Origin: an uncultured Clostridia bacterium
Lineage (GTDB): Bacteria > Bacillota > Clostridia > Lachnospirales > CAMVHY01
Assembly: GCA_947167415.1 (NCBI GenBank)
Contig: CAMVHY010000016.1
Coordinates: 1 to 11,233 of the forward strand
DNA length: 11,233 nt
Direction of reading: 5' to 3'
Translations under genes and position numbers: made by a program
The notes under the pieces: model-generated
What the model saw: only the letters and a program-made list of their open reading frames with translations
What the model was told of the DNA's origin: nothing
The model's database searches: none
Shown: in pieces, positions 1 to 5,325 of the stretch
Numbering within the stretch: position 1 is the stretch's first letter
How the letters are laid out: each line of letters starts with the position of its first letter

Positions 1-28
1 CTTTTTCATAGCTTCTAAAATTAAGTTT

Positions 29-259
29 TTAAAGAAAAAAAGCAATAGCTTTGGCAATCGTACCGTTCTTCGACCATCTACTAAATCTCATATAAATTGT
101 GTGCCAGTTTCCATATTTTTTTGGTAATGCCCTCCATTTGCAACCATTCTCTATTATGTAAAGCATCGCACACATGAATTGGTAGTTTGACTTTGCCGGT
201 TTCCTCGCTATCGGCATTAATTCCTCCAGCTTTTTATATTGTATTTTTGTCAGTTTCAT
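29..259 (-). CDS. IS5-type transposase, N-terminal part (76 codons, cut off or frameshifted)
   Basis: The product matches the small N-terminal domain (DUF4096 type) of IS5-family transposases. The typical core is visible at about residues 32-60: an LYIIENGCKWRALP block followed by YGNWHTIYMRFSRW. This domain precedes the DDE catalytic domain, which is not in the window. The ATG is preceded by AAGGTGAT, a good Shine-Dalgarno match about 11 bases upstream. The frame stops just after a run of seven T (minus strand). The +1 frame past that run stays open to the window edge (about 11 codons), so the stop may reflect an indel, or a frameshift between two ORFs as seen in some IS5 elements; -1 slippage would stop after four codons. 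The family call is from recognised motifs. Whether the element is intact cannot be judged here. Confidence 0.8.
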   Translation of the reverse strand: MKLTKIQYKKLEELMPIARKPAKSNYQFMCAMLYIIENGCKWRALPKKYGNWHTIYMRFSRWSKNGTIAKAIAFFL

Positions 260-302
260 ATCTCTATCTTATCACCTTTTCTCTTTGCTCAATATATTTT
301 TA

Positions 303-322
303 TTTTATGTGAACGCTACCTA
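303..322 (-). repeat. Terminus-like sequence, copy A
   Basis: TTTTATGTGAACGCTACCTA on the plus strand matches the reverse complement of 1889-1908 at 17 of 20 positions. It lies about 44 bases upstream of the IS5-type transposase start, where an element end would be expected. Read from the outside in it begins TAGGTAGC. It could be the terminal repeat of the IS5-type element or a relic end of an ISAs1-type element. No second end of the same element is visible to decide. Confidence 0.45.
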
Positions 323-364
323 ATTAAAGCCAATGTTTTTATTTTAAAAGCCAAAATTTTAATT

Positions 365-1117
365 TTAAGCAAGATTTTCTTTTAATATATCTTGCATTGA
401 GTATAAGCCGGAGTTTTTATTTAAAATAAATTCGCCGGCTTTTATTGCACCTAAAGCAAAAATTTCTCTTGATTGAGCAATATGTTTTATTTCGATGGTT
501 TCGTTTTGAGCGGCAAAAATTATTTCGTGTTCGCCAACGATATTTCCGCCACGTATCGAAACTATGCCTAAATCATTTTTATTTCTCAAATGATTTCGCT
601 CATAATCCAAATTTAAATTTTGCTTTACAGATTTTTTAATTATTTCCGCCAACAAAAGCGCCGTTCCACTTGGCGCATCCAATTTTTTATTATGATGTTT
701 CTCAAGAATTTCGATATCAAAATCAAAATCAAAAAGCATCTGTGAGAAATTTTTTAAAATCAAAGCGATTATATTTATTCCCAGTGACATATTGGCTGAT
801 TTAAAAATCGGAATTTCTTTCGCAGCCGCAAAAATCAAATTTTCAGTCTGGTCATTTAATCCTGTTGTACAAATTACGGCAGGAATTTTTTTTTCGACAC
901 AATAATTAACAAAATTACTTGTCGCGTTAGCAACAGAAAAATCTATTAAAACATCGGCTTGTCCATCAAATTTATTTATGTTATCCAAAATTATAAAATC
1001 ATGATTTTTTTTTGTGTGTCGCGAAATTCCGCAAACAATCTCATGTTTTTTTTGTTTTGCCAACTCAATCACAACTTTTCCCATTCTTCCTTCGCATCCG
1101 GCCAATATTATTTTCAT
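365..1117 (-). CDS. dapB: 4-hydroxy-tetrahydrodipicolinate reductase
   Basis: DapB reduces 4-hydroxy-tetrahydrodipicolinate with NAD(P)H in the cytoplasm, in the diaminopimelate/lysine pathway. The N-terminal Rossmann motif GCEGRMG is at residues 7-13. The substrate-binding and catalytic block EKHHNKKLDAPSGTA is at about residues 139-153; H141, H142 and K145 correspond to the conserved His-His-Lys of the family. A conserved RGGNIVGEHE segment follows at about 189-198. The length of 250 residues is slightly below the usual 265-270 but covers the whole protein. The ATG has a strong site, AAAGGAGATTTAATT, whose core lies in the last codons of tadA, and only two bases separate the genes, so translation is probably coupled. 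No other lysine-pathway gene is nearby. Confidence 0.96.
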   Translation of the reverse strand: MKIILAGCEGRMGKVVIELAKQKKHEIVCGISRHTKKNHDFIILDNINKFDGQADVLIDFSVANATSNFVNYCVEKKIPAVICTTGLNDQTENLIFAAAKEIPIFKSANMSLGINIIALILKNFSQMLFDFDFDIEILEKHHNKKLDAPSGTALLLAEIIKKSVKQNLNLDYERNHLRNKNDLGIVSIRGGNIVGEHEIIFAAQNETIEIKHIAQSREIFALGAIKAGEFILNKNSGLYSMQDILKENLA

Positions 1118-1119
1118 AA

Positions 1120-1587
1120 TTAAATCTCCTTTTGTTCAATTTTTTTTGTCTCTCTCAAAGCTTTAAAAAATTTTTTTAAAACACTCTCACAGTCATTTTG
1201 CATTAAACCCGAAATTATTTCTACTTTGTGATTAAACTTTTCTTGCTCAAATAAATTTATGACCGACCCAGCGCATCCAAATTTATGATTATAACAACCA
1301 AAAATTATTTTTTTTATACGTGCCTGTAAAATTGCTCCGGCACACATTGCACACGGTTCAAGCGTTGAATATAAAATACAGTTTTCTAATCGCCAATCAT
1401 TTATTTTTTTGCAAGCTTTATTAATCGCAATAATTTCGGCGTGATACAAAACATTATTTTTTTTATTTCTTTGATTATAGCCTTGGGAAATAATTTTATT
1501 TTCGCGGACTATAACGCATCCCACAGGAATTTCGTTTATTTTAAAAGCTTTTTTTGCGTTTTTTAATGCCTGACGCATATAAATCAT
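1120..1587 (-). CDS. tadA: tRNA adenosine(34) deaminase
   Basis: TadA converts adenosine to inosine at the wobble position of tRNA-Arg(ACG), a cytoplasmic and usually essential step. The zinc-dependent deaminase signature is complete: HAE at residues 49-51 (H49 as zinc ligand, E51 as proton shuttle) and PCAMC at 78-82 (C79 and C82 as zinc ligands). PVGCVIV at 21-27 is the usual first strand. The 155-residue length is typical. It starts MIYMRQALKNAKKAF, a little shorter at the N terminus than many homologues. The upstream TTGGGGC is a weak ribosome site, and M4 is an alternative start. It is the first gene of a two-gene unit with dapB. Confidence 0.95.
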   Translation of the reverse strand: MIYMRQALKNAKKAFKINEIPVGCVIVRENKIISQGYNQRNKKNNVLYHAEIIAINKACKKINDWRLENCILYSTLEPCAMCAGAILQARIKKIIFGCYNHKFGCAGSVINLFEQEKFNHKVEIISGLMQNDCESVLKKFFKALRETKKIEQKEI

Positions 1588-1888
1588 TTTTTTGCCCCAA
1601 AAAATTTTTTTATGTGCTACTAATAATAAATAACATATTTTTTTTTCTTTAATTACCTATTTTGTTTTTAGCAAAAAATAATTTTTTTAAGCACAGCTAA
1701 CCAAACATTTATAAATGAATTATGTTTGACAAACATATTCTTATATACAAATTTTTCAAGAGTTACTTTTTCGTTTTTATAATTATATAAGGCTGTTTAG
1801 CTTTTATCTATAACTTTAGCGGACTTATCCACCATATTTAATACACACAAATTTATTTTTCAATTTTTTTTAAAATCAAAAACCAATC
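1588..1888. other. Gene-free AT-rich stretch upstream of tadA
   Basis: I see no coding frame with family resemblance and no RNA gene here. The stretch contains the 17-bp palindrome at 1721-1737 and one imperfect DnaA-box-like 9-mer (TTATCCACC, 1825-1833). The tadA promoter should lie in its left part, but no convincing -35/-10 pair stands out. Confidence 0.6.
1721..1737. promoter_or_regulatory. 17-bp palindrome, possible operator
   Basis: TATGTTTG-A-CAAACATA is a perfect 8-bp inverted repeat around one central base. A third copy of the arm, CAAACAT, occurs at about 1702-1708 and could pair with the left arm instead. It lies about 135 bases upstream of the tadA start, so it could be a repressor site or a cruciform-forming sequence. 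No run of T directly follows, so it is not an obvious terminator. Confidence 0.35.
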
Positions 1889-1908
1889 TAGGTAGCACTC
1901 GCATAAAA
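1889..1908 (+). repeat. Terminus-like sequence, copy B (end of the ISAs1-type remnant)
   Basis: TAGGTAGCACTCGCATAAAA sits just beyond the C-terminal end of the ISAs1-type transposase remnant, where the terminal inverted repeat is expected. It matches the reverse complement of 303-322 at 17 of 20 positions. No opposite end of this element is visible, because the 5' half of the remnant is missing. Confidence 0.5.
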
Positions 1909-2635
1909 AACAAGTCAAAAATAAAAACAATCACGCGTGTTTCATAAATTTTAAACAGAAAGAACATCAAACAGAAGTTTGGCATTGAGAAGAAAAAACA
2001 GAAGATTTTGCTTGATACTTCGGTAATATACGCTTGTTCAGAATGGAAAACGCAGTTATCCTCGCGAAAAACTGCGTCCAAAAACCGATGCATGCTCCCA
2101 ACCTTTCAATGCTCACACAGCGCTGACAAAAATTTTTTTCATCTACCTCTATTGAAGTGATGTAATAACTTGTGTCGCAGGTTATTTTTTTCGGTGTAGA
2201 AATTGTTCTCTTGAGCGAAAAAACACCTTTCATTTCAGGCCATTTATAACGCTTTTTTTTAGCCAATCTAATCCATATTCCCCAGTTTTCTACAGTTTCT
2301 TTTCTTTATTCGAGCGTGATTTCTCTCCAAAATTGCAAAACCTTCTAGTCTTTCATTGTCAGAATAAATTTTTACATTTTCATAAAGTTCCAGCTAATCT
2401 TTTTTCAGCGCCAGGACATATGCTCCGTCTTTTCGTATTATTTCCTGGCTGATTTCACGCTGACAGTGCATTTAATGATTTTTCGTTTTATGTTTAGCAT
2501 TTCCAGCATTTTTTGGAATGTTGGGATTTCGTTTGTCTTTTCGTGTATCTTTTCTTATCCAAGTATCAAACCTGTTTCTGTCGTATACGCAGTAATTATT
2601 TGTAGTGCTGAGTGTGGCTTTCCTTCTTTGCTTCT
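1889..2635 (-). pseudogene. Decayed ISAs1-type transposase (C-terminal two-thirds, several frameshifts and stops)
   Basis: Conceptual translation on the minus strand, switching frames, recovers the landmarks of ISAs1-family (H-repeat type) DDE transposases in the right order. They are: ALQIITAYTTETGLILG then a stop (about 2610-2550); EKTNEIPTFQKMLEML (about 2540-2490); MHCQREISQEIIRK then AYVLALKKD (about 2470-2400); YKWPEMKG (about 2250-2230); TSYYITSIEVDEKNF (about 2180-2130); and MHRFLDAVFREDNC (about 2093-2050). At least three frame changes (near 2470, 2265 and 2090) and several in-frame stops rule out a working enzyme. The part before about residue 170 is absent; its place is taken by the 157-codon gene. 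The left end coincides with the terminus-like repeat at 1889-1908. Confidence 0.85.
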
Positions 2636-3069
2636 AAATTTGGTGCAAATTCGTGCTGATTATTACTTTGATTTTTATTGCTATCAAAAAAAATTATATT
2701 TTTAATTTGTTGTTCTGTAAAACCAGCGGTATTAATAATATCTTGGCATAATCCATAAAATTGTTCCGGATTCCAAGAAGCAAAAAAGTGACCTGGATTT
2801 TCTAAATTTTCTATTTGCCTTTGATATTTGCCATAATCATTTGTATTTCTTTGCTTCACAAAATACTCATTAAATTTCTTACATACTCCGAGGATATTCT
2901 CATCACTTAAAATTTTTGGATTAAAATTTTTAGTTTTTTTTAAATTCCATTTCGGAAAATTGATTGTTTTTACAGCCTTATTTCCATTTAGACTTAAAAT
3001 ATTTACCCCCAACAACACTTTCATTTCAAAAAGAACTTGATTTTTATTATCAGGAAATACTTTGTTCAT
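2596..3069 (-). CDS. Orphan protein, paralogue of the 143-codon neighbour
   Basis: I do not recognise this 157-residue protein. It is polar, rich in lysine and asparagine, with no signal peptide or membrane segment. Residues 60-150 align with residues 53-139 of the 143-codon protein next door. The alignment is ungapped at an offset of 7 over about 65 residues, with shared NE, DY.KY...I..LE, a conserved F, A..T...I, and a tail of N.NQ then PN.E. The last residues (SHTQHYK) and the stop codon lie in DNA belonging to the ISAs1-type remnant, so the original end was probably replaced. The ribosome site is weak (AAAGAG) compared with AAGGAG in the sibling cassette. The upstream palindrome at 3104-3117 suggests repressor control. 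It may also be reached by readthrough from the 143-codon gene. Confidence 0.65.
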   Translation of the reverse strand: MNKVFPDNKNQVLFEMKVLLGVNILSLNGNKAVKTINFPKWNLKKTKNFNPKILSDENILGVCKKFNEYFVKQRNTNDYGKYQRQIENLENPGHFFASWNPEQFYGLCQDIINTAGFTEQQIKNIIFFDSNKNQSNNQHEFAPNLEAKKESHTQHYK

Positions 3070-3132
3070 AATTTATTTCTCTTTAAATTTTTTTTATTTT
3101 AATTGTGTTCGAACACATTTTACATTTTAAAC
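3070..3132 (-). promoter_or_regulatory. Promoter-operator cassette, copy 1
   Basis: On the minus strand this stretch runs GTTTAAAATGTAAAATG, then the palindrome, then an A/T-rich leader to the ATG. It is nearly identical to 4011-4072 apart from a few substitutions and one base of length. TAAAAT (3117-3122 or 3124-3129 in complement) is the likely -10 box. The -35 region is weak. The cassette ends in a degraded ribosome site, AAAGAGAAATAAATT. Confidence 0.6.
3104..3117. promoter_or_regulatory. Operator palindrome TGTGTTCGAACACA, copy 1
   Basis: This is a perfect 14-bp palindrome directly downstream of the -10-like box of the 157-codon gene, at the expected transcription start. That is a classic place for a repressor site. 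The same 14 bases recur at 4044-4057. The arrangement GTTC-GAAC differs from the Gram-positive LexA box (GAAC-N4-GTTC). The regulator is unknown. Confidence 0.65.
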
Positions 3133-3173
3133 AAAGAAAACAAGCAAAGGATATAAAACTAAATTTCTACTGA

Positions 3174-3605
3174 TTATAGATTTTTATCTTCTTCTTCTGT
3201 TTCAAAATTAGGTATACGGGCTTGTTGATTTGGATTGTTATTTTTTAAACTTAATATGCTTATTGTTTCTCGTGTAATATTTGCGCTCTGAAGGACATTA
3301 TGAAGCAAATTATTCCAATTTTTCTTTTTACAAGTAACAAAATCGTAAGCTGATTTTTCTAAATCGGATATCTCTTGCTTATATTTTTCGTAATCTAATG
3401 GATTTATATGCCTTATTACGTTCTCATTAAGATTATTGAAGAGGTCAATAACTTTGCCTTCATTATCTATTAAATAACTGTTTGATTGCTCTGATAAATT
3501 TATTATTTCTTGAATAAGAGCTGTGTTTTTCAACAAAAAACTTTTATTTTTAACCGATTTTTTAGATATAGCTTTTTTAACCCACAAACGTTTCGGTTTT
3601 TCCAT
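3174..3605 (-). CDS. Orphan protein, paralogue of the 157-codon neighbour
   Basis: This 143-residue protein is not recognised. The first 30 residues are strongly basic (MEKPKRLWVKKAISKK, then more K). Residues 53-139 are mostly helical-looking and align with the 157-codon protein (NE at 60-61, DYEKY at 71-75, LE at 82-83, A..T at 108-111). The tail is acidic (ETEEED). There is no signal peptide or membrane segment. The segment YEKYKQEISDLEKSAYDFV (72-90) also resembles residues 200-218 of the large repeat protein at 8930. The ATG follows a strong AAGGAGAG site. It has its own promoter rather than the palindromic cassette of its two neighbours. Confidence 0.7.
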   Translation of the reverse strand: MEKPKRLWVKKAISKKSVKNKSFLLKNTALIQEIINLSEQSNSYLIDNEGKVIDLFNNLNENVIRHINPLDYEKYKQEISDLEKSAYDFVTCKKKNWNNLLHNVLQSANITRETISILSLKNNNPNQQARIPNFETEEEDKNL

Positions 3606-3625
3606 AATTTTTCTCTCCTTGATAT

Positions 3626-3655
3626 TTTATATTTTAAATAAAAAACTCATGTCAA
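3626..3655 (-). promoter_or_regulatory. Promoter of the 143-codon orphan gene
   Basis: On the minus strand, TTGACA (complement of 3650-3655) is followed after 18 bases by TATAAA (complement of 3626-3631). The ribosome site AAGGAGAG (complement of 3613-3620) comes soon after, implying a short leader. This is a good vegetative sigma-factor match. Confidence 0.65.
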
Positions 3656-3717
3656 AAAAATTTTCCCATAGCTATAAATAAAAATTTAATCACTACAAAA
3701 TTTTTTTTACAAAAAAG

Positions 3718-3750
3718 AAATGAGCTTCTAAATATAAAGCTCATTTTTTA
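3718..3750. terminator. Bidirectional Rho-independent terminator
   Basis: AAATGAGCTT (3718-3727) pairs with AAGCTCATTT (3737-3746) around a 9-base loop. A run of T follows on the plus strand, and TTTCTTTTTT follows on the minus strand. On the minus strand it ends the transcript of the 65-codon gene and separates it from the promoter of the 143-codon gene. Confidence 0.75.
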
Positions 3751-3798
3751 TGCTTATAAACCTTTACTATTTTTTTTATTTATAACAGAGCCTTGTTG

Positions 3799-3834
3799 AT
3801 TTTTATTAAAACTTATTTATTTTTATTAAAACTT
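3799..3834. repeat. 20-bp tandem duplication at the 3' end of the 65-codon gene
   Basis: ATTTTTATTAAAACTT occurs at 3799-3814 and again at 3819-3834, exactly 20 bases apart. The stop codon of the 65-codon gene (3813-3815) overlaps the repeat. Removing one 20-base unit would extend that reading frame by 14 codons, to a stop at 3754-3756 just before the terminator. Confidence 0.8.
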
Positions 3835-4010
3835 TTACCTGATTCTCTCTTTGGATGAATAATTTTTTTGTCTTTCACAAGCCGCGTTTTCTTTCCAAGA
3901 AAAGATTTGTCCAGATATTTTTGACTCATAGATTCTGCAGGAAAGTTGCCATACGATCCGGTTGAATTTTTTTGCCCCTCTTGATTCCATAAACTCATGA
4001 ATCCTTGCAT
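3813..4010 (-). CDS. Small basic orphan protein (65 codons), probably truncated
   Basis: This is an unrecognised small protein. The N-terminal half is polar with glycine and serine (SLWNQEGQKNSTGSYGNFP). The C-terminal half is very basic (KKTRLVKDKKIIHPKRESGK), which would suit nucleic-acid or membrane-surface binding, though that is only inference. The ATG is preceded by AAGGAGAGATAAGTT, a strong and well-spaced ribosome site. The gene has its own promoter-operator cassette and a terminator, which supports its reality despite its size. The 20-bp tandem duplication seems to have cut it short; the pre-duplication tail would read QQGSVINKKNSKGL. It lies 77 bases downstream of spmB on the same strand. 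Confidence 0.65.
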   Translation of the reverse strand: MQGFMSLWNQEGQKNSTGSYGNFPAESMSQKYLDKSFLGKKTRLVKDKKIIHPKRESGKSFNKNK

Positions 4011-4072
4011 AACTTATCTCTCCTTAAATTTTTTTATTTTAAATGTGTTCGAACACACTTTACATTTTAAAC
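4011..4072 (-). promoter_or_regulatory. Promoter-operator cassette, copy 2
   Basis: This is the near-identical partner of 3070-3132. With the adjacent TTGACA (complement of 4086-4091, overlapping the end of spmB) and TAAAAT (complement of 4064-4069), it forms a -35/-10 pair with a 16-base spacer. The palindrome follows immediately, then the leader with AAGGAGAG. The better -35 and ribosome site suggest this copy is stronger than copy 1. Confidence 0.65.
4044..4057. promoter_or_regulatory. Operator palindrome TGTGTTCGAACACA, copy 2
   Basis: This is the same perfect 14-bp palindrome as at 3104-3117, again at the predicted transcription start. It probably serves the same regulator for the 65-codon gene. 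Confidence 0.65.
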
Positions 4073-4087
4073 AAAAAAAAATCTCTG

Positions 4088-4615
4088 TCAAGCAAAAATT
4101 TTTGCTATGAACAAAGATGCAATTATTCCAATAATATTCGCGATTAACGCTCCTTTAAGTGTATATCGGATTTTTTTTATTTTTACACTCATAAAATAAA
4201 TACTTATCGTATAAAAAATTGTTTCTGTGCAATACATCATAATCGAAACAAGTTTTCCAACAAACGAATCCGGACCATATTTTTTAAAAATATCTAGCAA
4301 TAAACTTGTAGACGCCGAAGACGAAACTAATCTCATAAAAATTAATGGGACAGCTTCTTTTGGAAAACCAAAAAAATTAGCAATTGGACTTAATAATTTA
4401 CTAAAAAAATCAAGCGCACCTGACTCACGCAAAATTCCTACGGCCGTCATTAATCCAACTAACGTCGGAAAAATTTTAAAAATAACTTGTGCGCCTTCTT
4501 TTGCTCCTTCTATAAATGCTTCATAGATATCAATTTTTTTTTCATAGCCATATAAAATTATGCTTAAAAATGCTAACGGCATAATTAACTCAGAAAGAAA
4601 AATTATTAATTTCAC
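4088..4615 (-). CDS. spmB: Spore maturation protein B (membrane protein)
   Basis: In Bacillus, SpmB acts with SpmA in spore core dehydration; homologues also occur in some non-spore-formers. The family belongs to the nucleoside-recognition (Gate) type of membrane proteins. The 175 residues match SpmB length (about 178) and pattern: YEAFIEGAKEGAQVIF near 30-46, a glycine-rich membrane helix, ESGALDF near 64-70, YGPDSFVGKLVSIM near 114-127, and a final hydrophobic helix. Hydrophobic segments occur throughout. The start is GTG, which overlaps the spmA stop as GTGA, and AAGTGAT just upstream acts as the ribosome site. Coupled translation with spmA is likely. Confidence 0.93.
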   Translation of the reverse strand: MKLIIFLSELIMPLAFLSIILYGYEKKIDIYEAFIEGAKEGAQVIFKIFPTLVGLMTAVGILRESGALDFFSKLLSPIANFFGFPKEAVPLIFMRLVSSSASTSLLLDIFKKYGPDSFVGKLVSIMMYCTETIFYTISIYFMSVKIKKIRYTLKGALIANIIGIIASLFIAKIFA

Positions 4616-5205
4616 GCTTTATCACTTAACTTATTATCCCGAAATTCAAAAATTTTTGTGATTAAAATCGCACTTAAAGTCGAAATCAACGTCGCTAAAA
4701 TTCCTGGACCGATTATTTCAGATGGATTTTTAGAATTATATTGCGCACGATAAGCAATTATATTTATGCAGATTATTTGCAACGAGGACATATTTAAAAT
4801 CATAAACATACACATTTCACGGCTTGCCGTATCTTTTTTAGAATTTATTTTTTGTAACTCATCCATCGCTTTTAAACCTGCAGGAGTTGCTGCCCAACTT
4901 AATCCCAATGCGTTCGCAATTATATTTATCGAAATATATTTTAATGCCTTTGAATTTTTGTCTAGCTTGGGAAATAAAAATTTTAAAAACGGCATAATTT
5001 TTTGTGATAGATAATCCATCATGCCAGATTTTTCCGCGATTTTTATTAATCCTGTCCAAACCGATAAAACTCCAAGCATCGTAATAGAAATATTTACAGC
5101 TTCACGTGAAGAATTTATTACACCGTTTGCAACCGACATTAAATTATTATTTATAAACGCAAAAAAAATTCCGATTAGAATCATGCTTCCCCATAAATAA
5201 TTCAA
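4612..5205 (-). CDS. spmA: Spore maturation protein A (membrane protein)
   Basis: This 197-residue membrane protein has the length and pattern of SpmA (196 in B. subtilis). It starts NYLWGSMILIGIFFAFINN, followed by a segment with SREAVNISITMLGVLSVWTGLIKIAEKSG. Next is an ANALGLSWAATPAGLKAMDELQ block around 94-115, and the C-terminal motif GPGILATLISTLSAI. It works with SpmB. The start is TTG, preceded by AAAGGGG at good spacing, and the N-terminal residues line up with known SpmA starts. It is the first gene of the minus-strand unit and is divergent from the 397-codon gene. Confidence 0.93.
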   Translation of the reverse strand: MNYLWGSMILIGIFFAFINNNLMSVANGVINSSREAVNISITMLGVLSVWTGLIKIAEKSGMMDYLSQKIMPFLKFLFPKLDKNSKALKYISINIIANALGLSWAATPAGLKAMDELQKINSKKDTASREMCMFMILNMSSLQIICINIIAYRAQYNSKNPSEIIGPGILATLISTLSAILITKIFEFRDNKLSDKA

Positions 5206-5325
5206 ATTTAAAACCCCTTTTGATTTTTATAAAAAAAAATATATGCCGCGCAAAAAAAAATTATTTTCAAGAATTATTTTTTATCAGCTCAAATAAAATT
5301 TAATACGCAATAAAAATCTCATGGG
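5206..5325. other. Divergent intergenic region between spmA and the 397-codon gene
   Basis: About 120 AT-rich bases that must hold promoters for both directions. A TTGAAA on the minus strand near 5272-5277 could be part of the spmA promoter, but no well-spaced -10 box follows. No palindrome like the orphan-gene operators is present. Confidence 0.4.

Noticed and set aside
445-639. Plus-strand reading frame inside dapB
   Set aside because: It lies wholly within dapB on the opposite strand, lacks a ribosome site and resembles no family.
1825-1833. DnaA-box-like TTATCCACC, possible replication origin
   Set aside because: It is only one imperfect box, with no cluster and no dnaA/dnaN nearby.
2466-2705. 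Plus-strand frame of 79 codons
   Set aside because: It is the antisense of the ISAs1-type remnant and of the end of the 157-codon gene, without a good ribosome site.
3104-3117. LexA (SOS) box
   Set aside because: The Gram-positive LexA box is GAAC-N4-GTTC; this site is GTTC-GAAC with no spacer, so the half-sites are in the opposite order.
4227-5059. Frames on both strands within spmB and spmA
   Set aside because: They are shadows of two well-supported membrane-protein genes in the expected frames.
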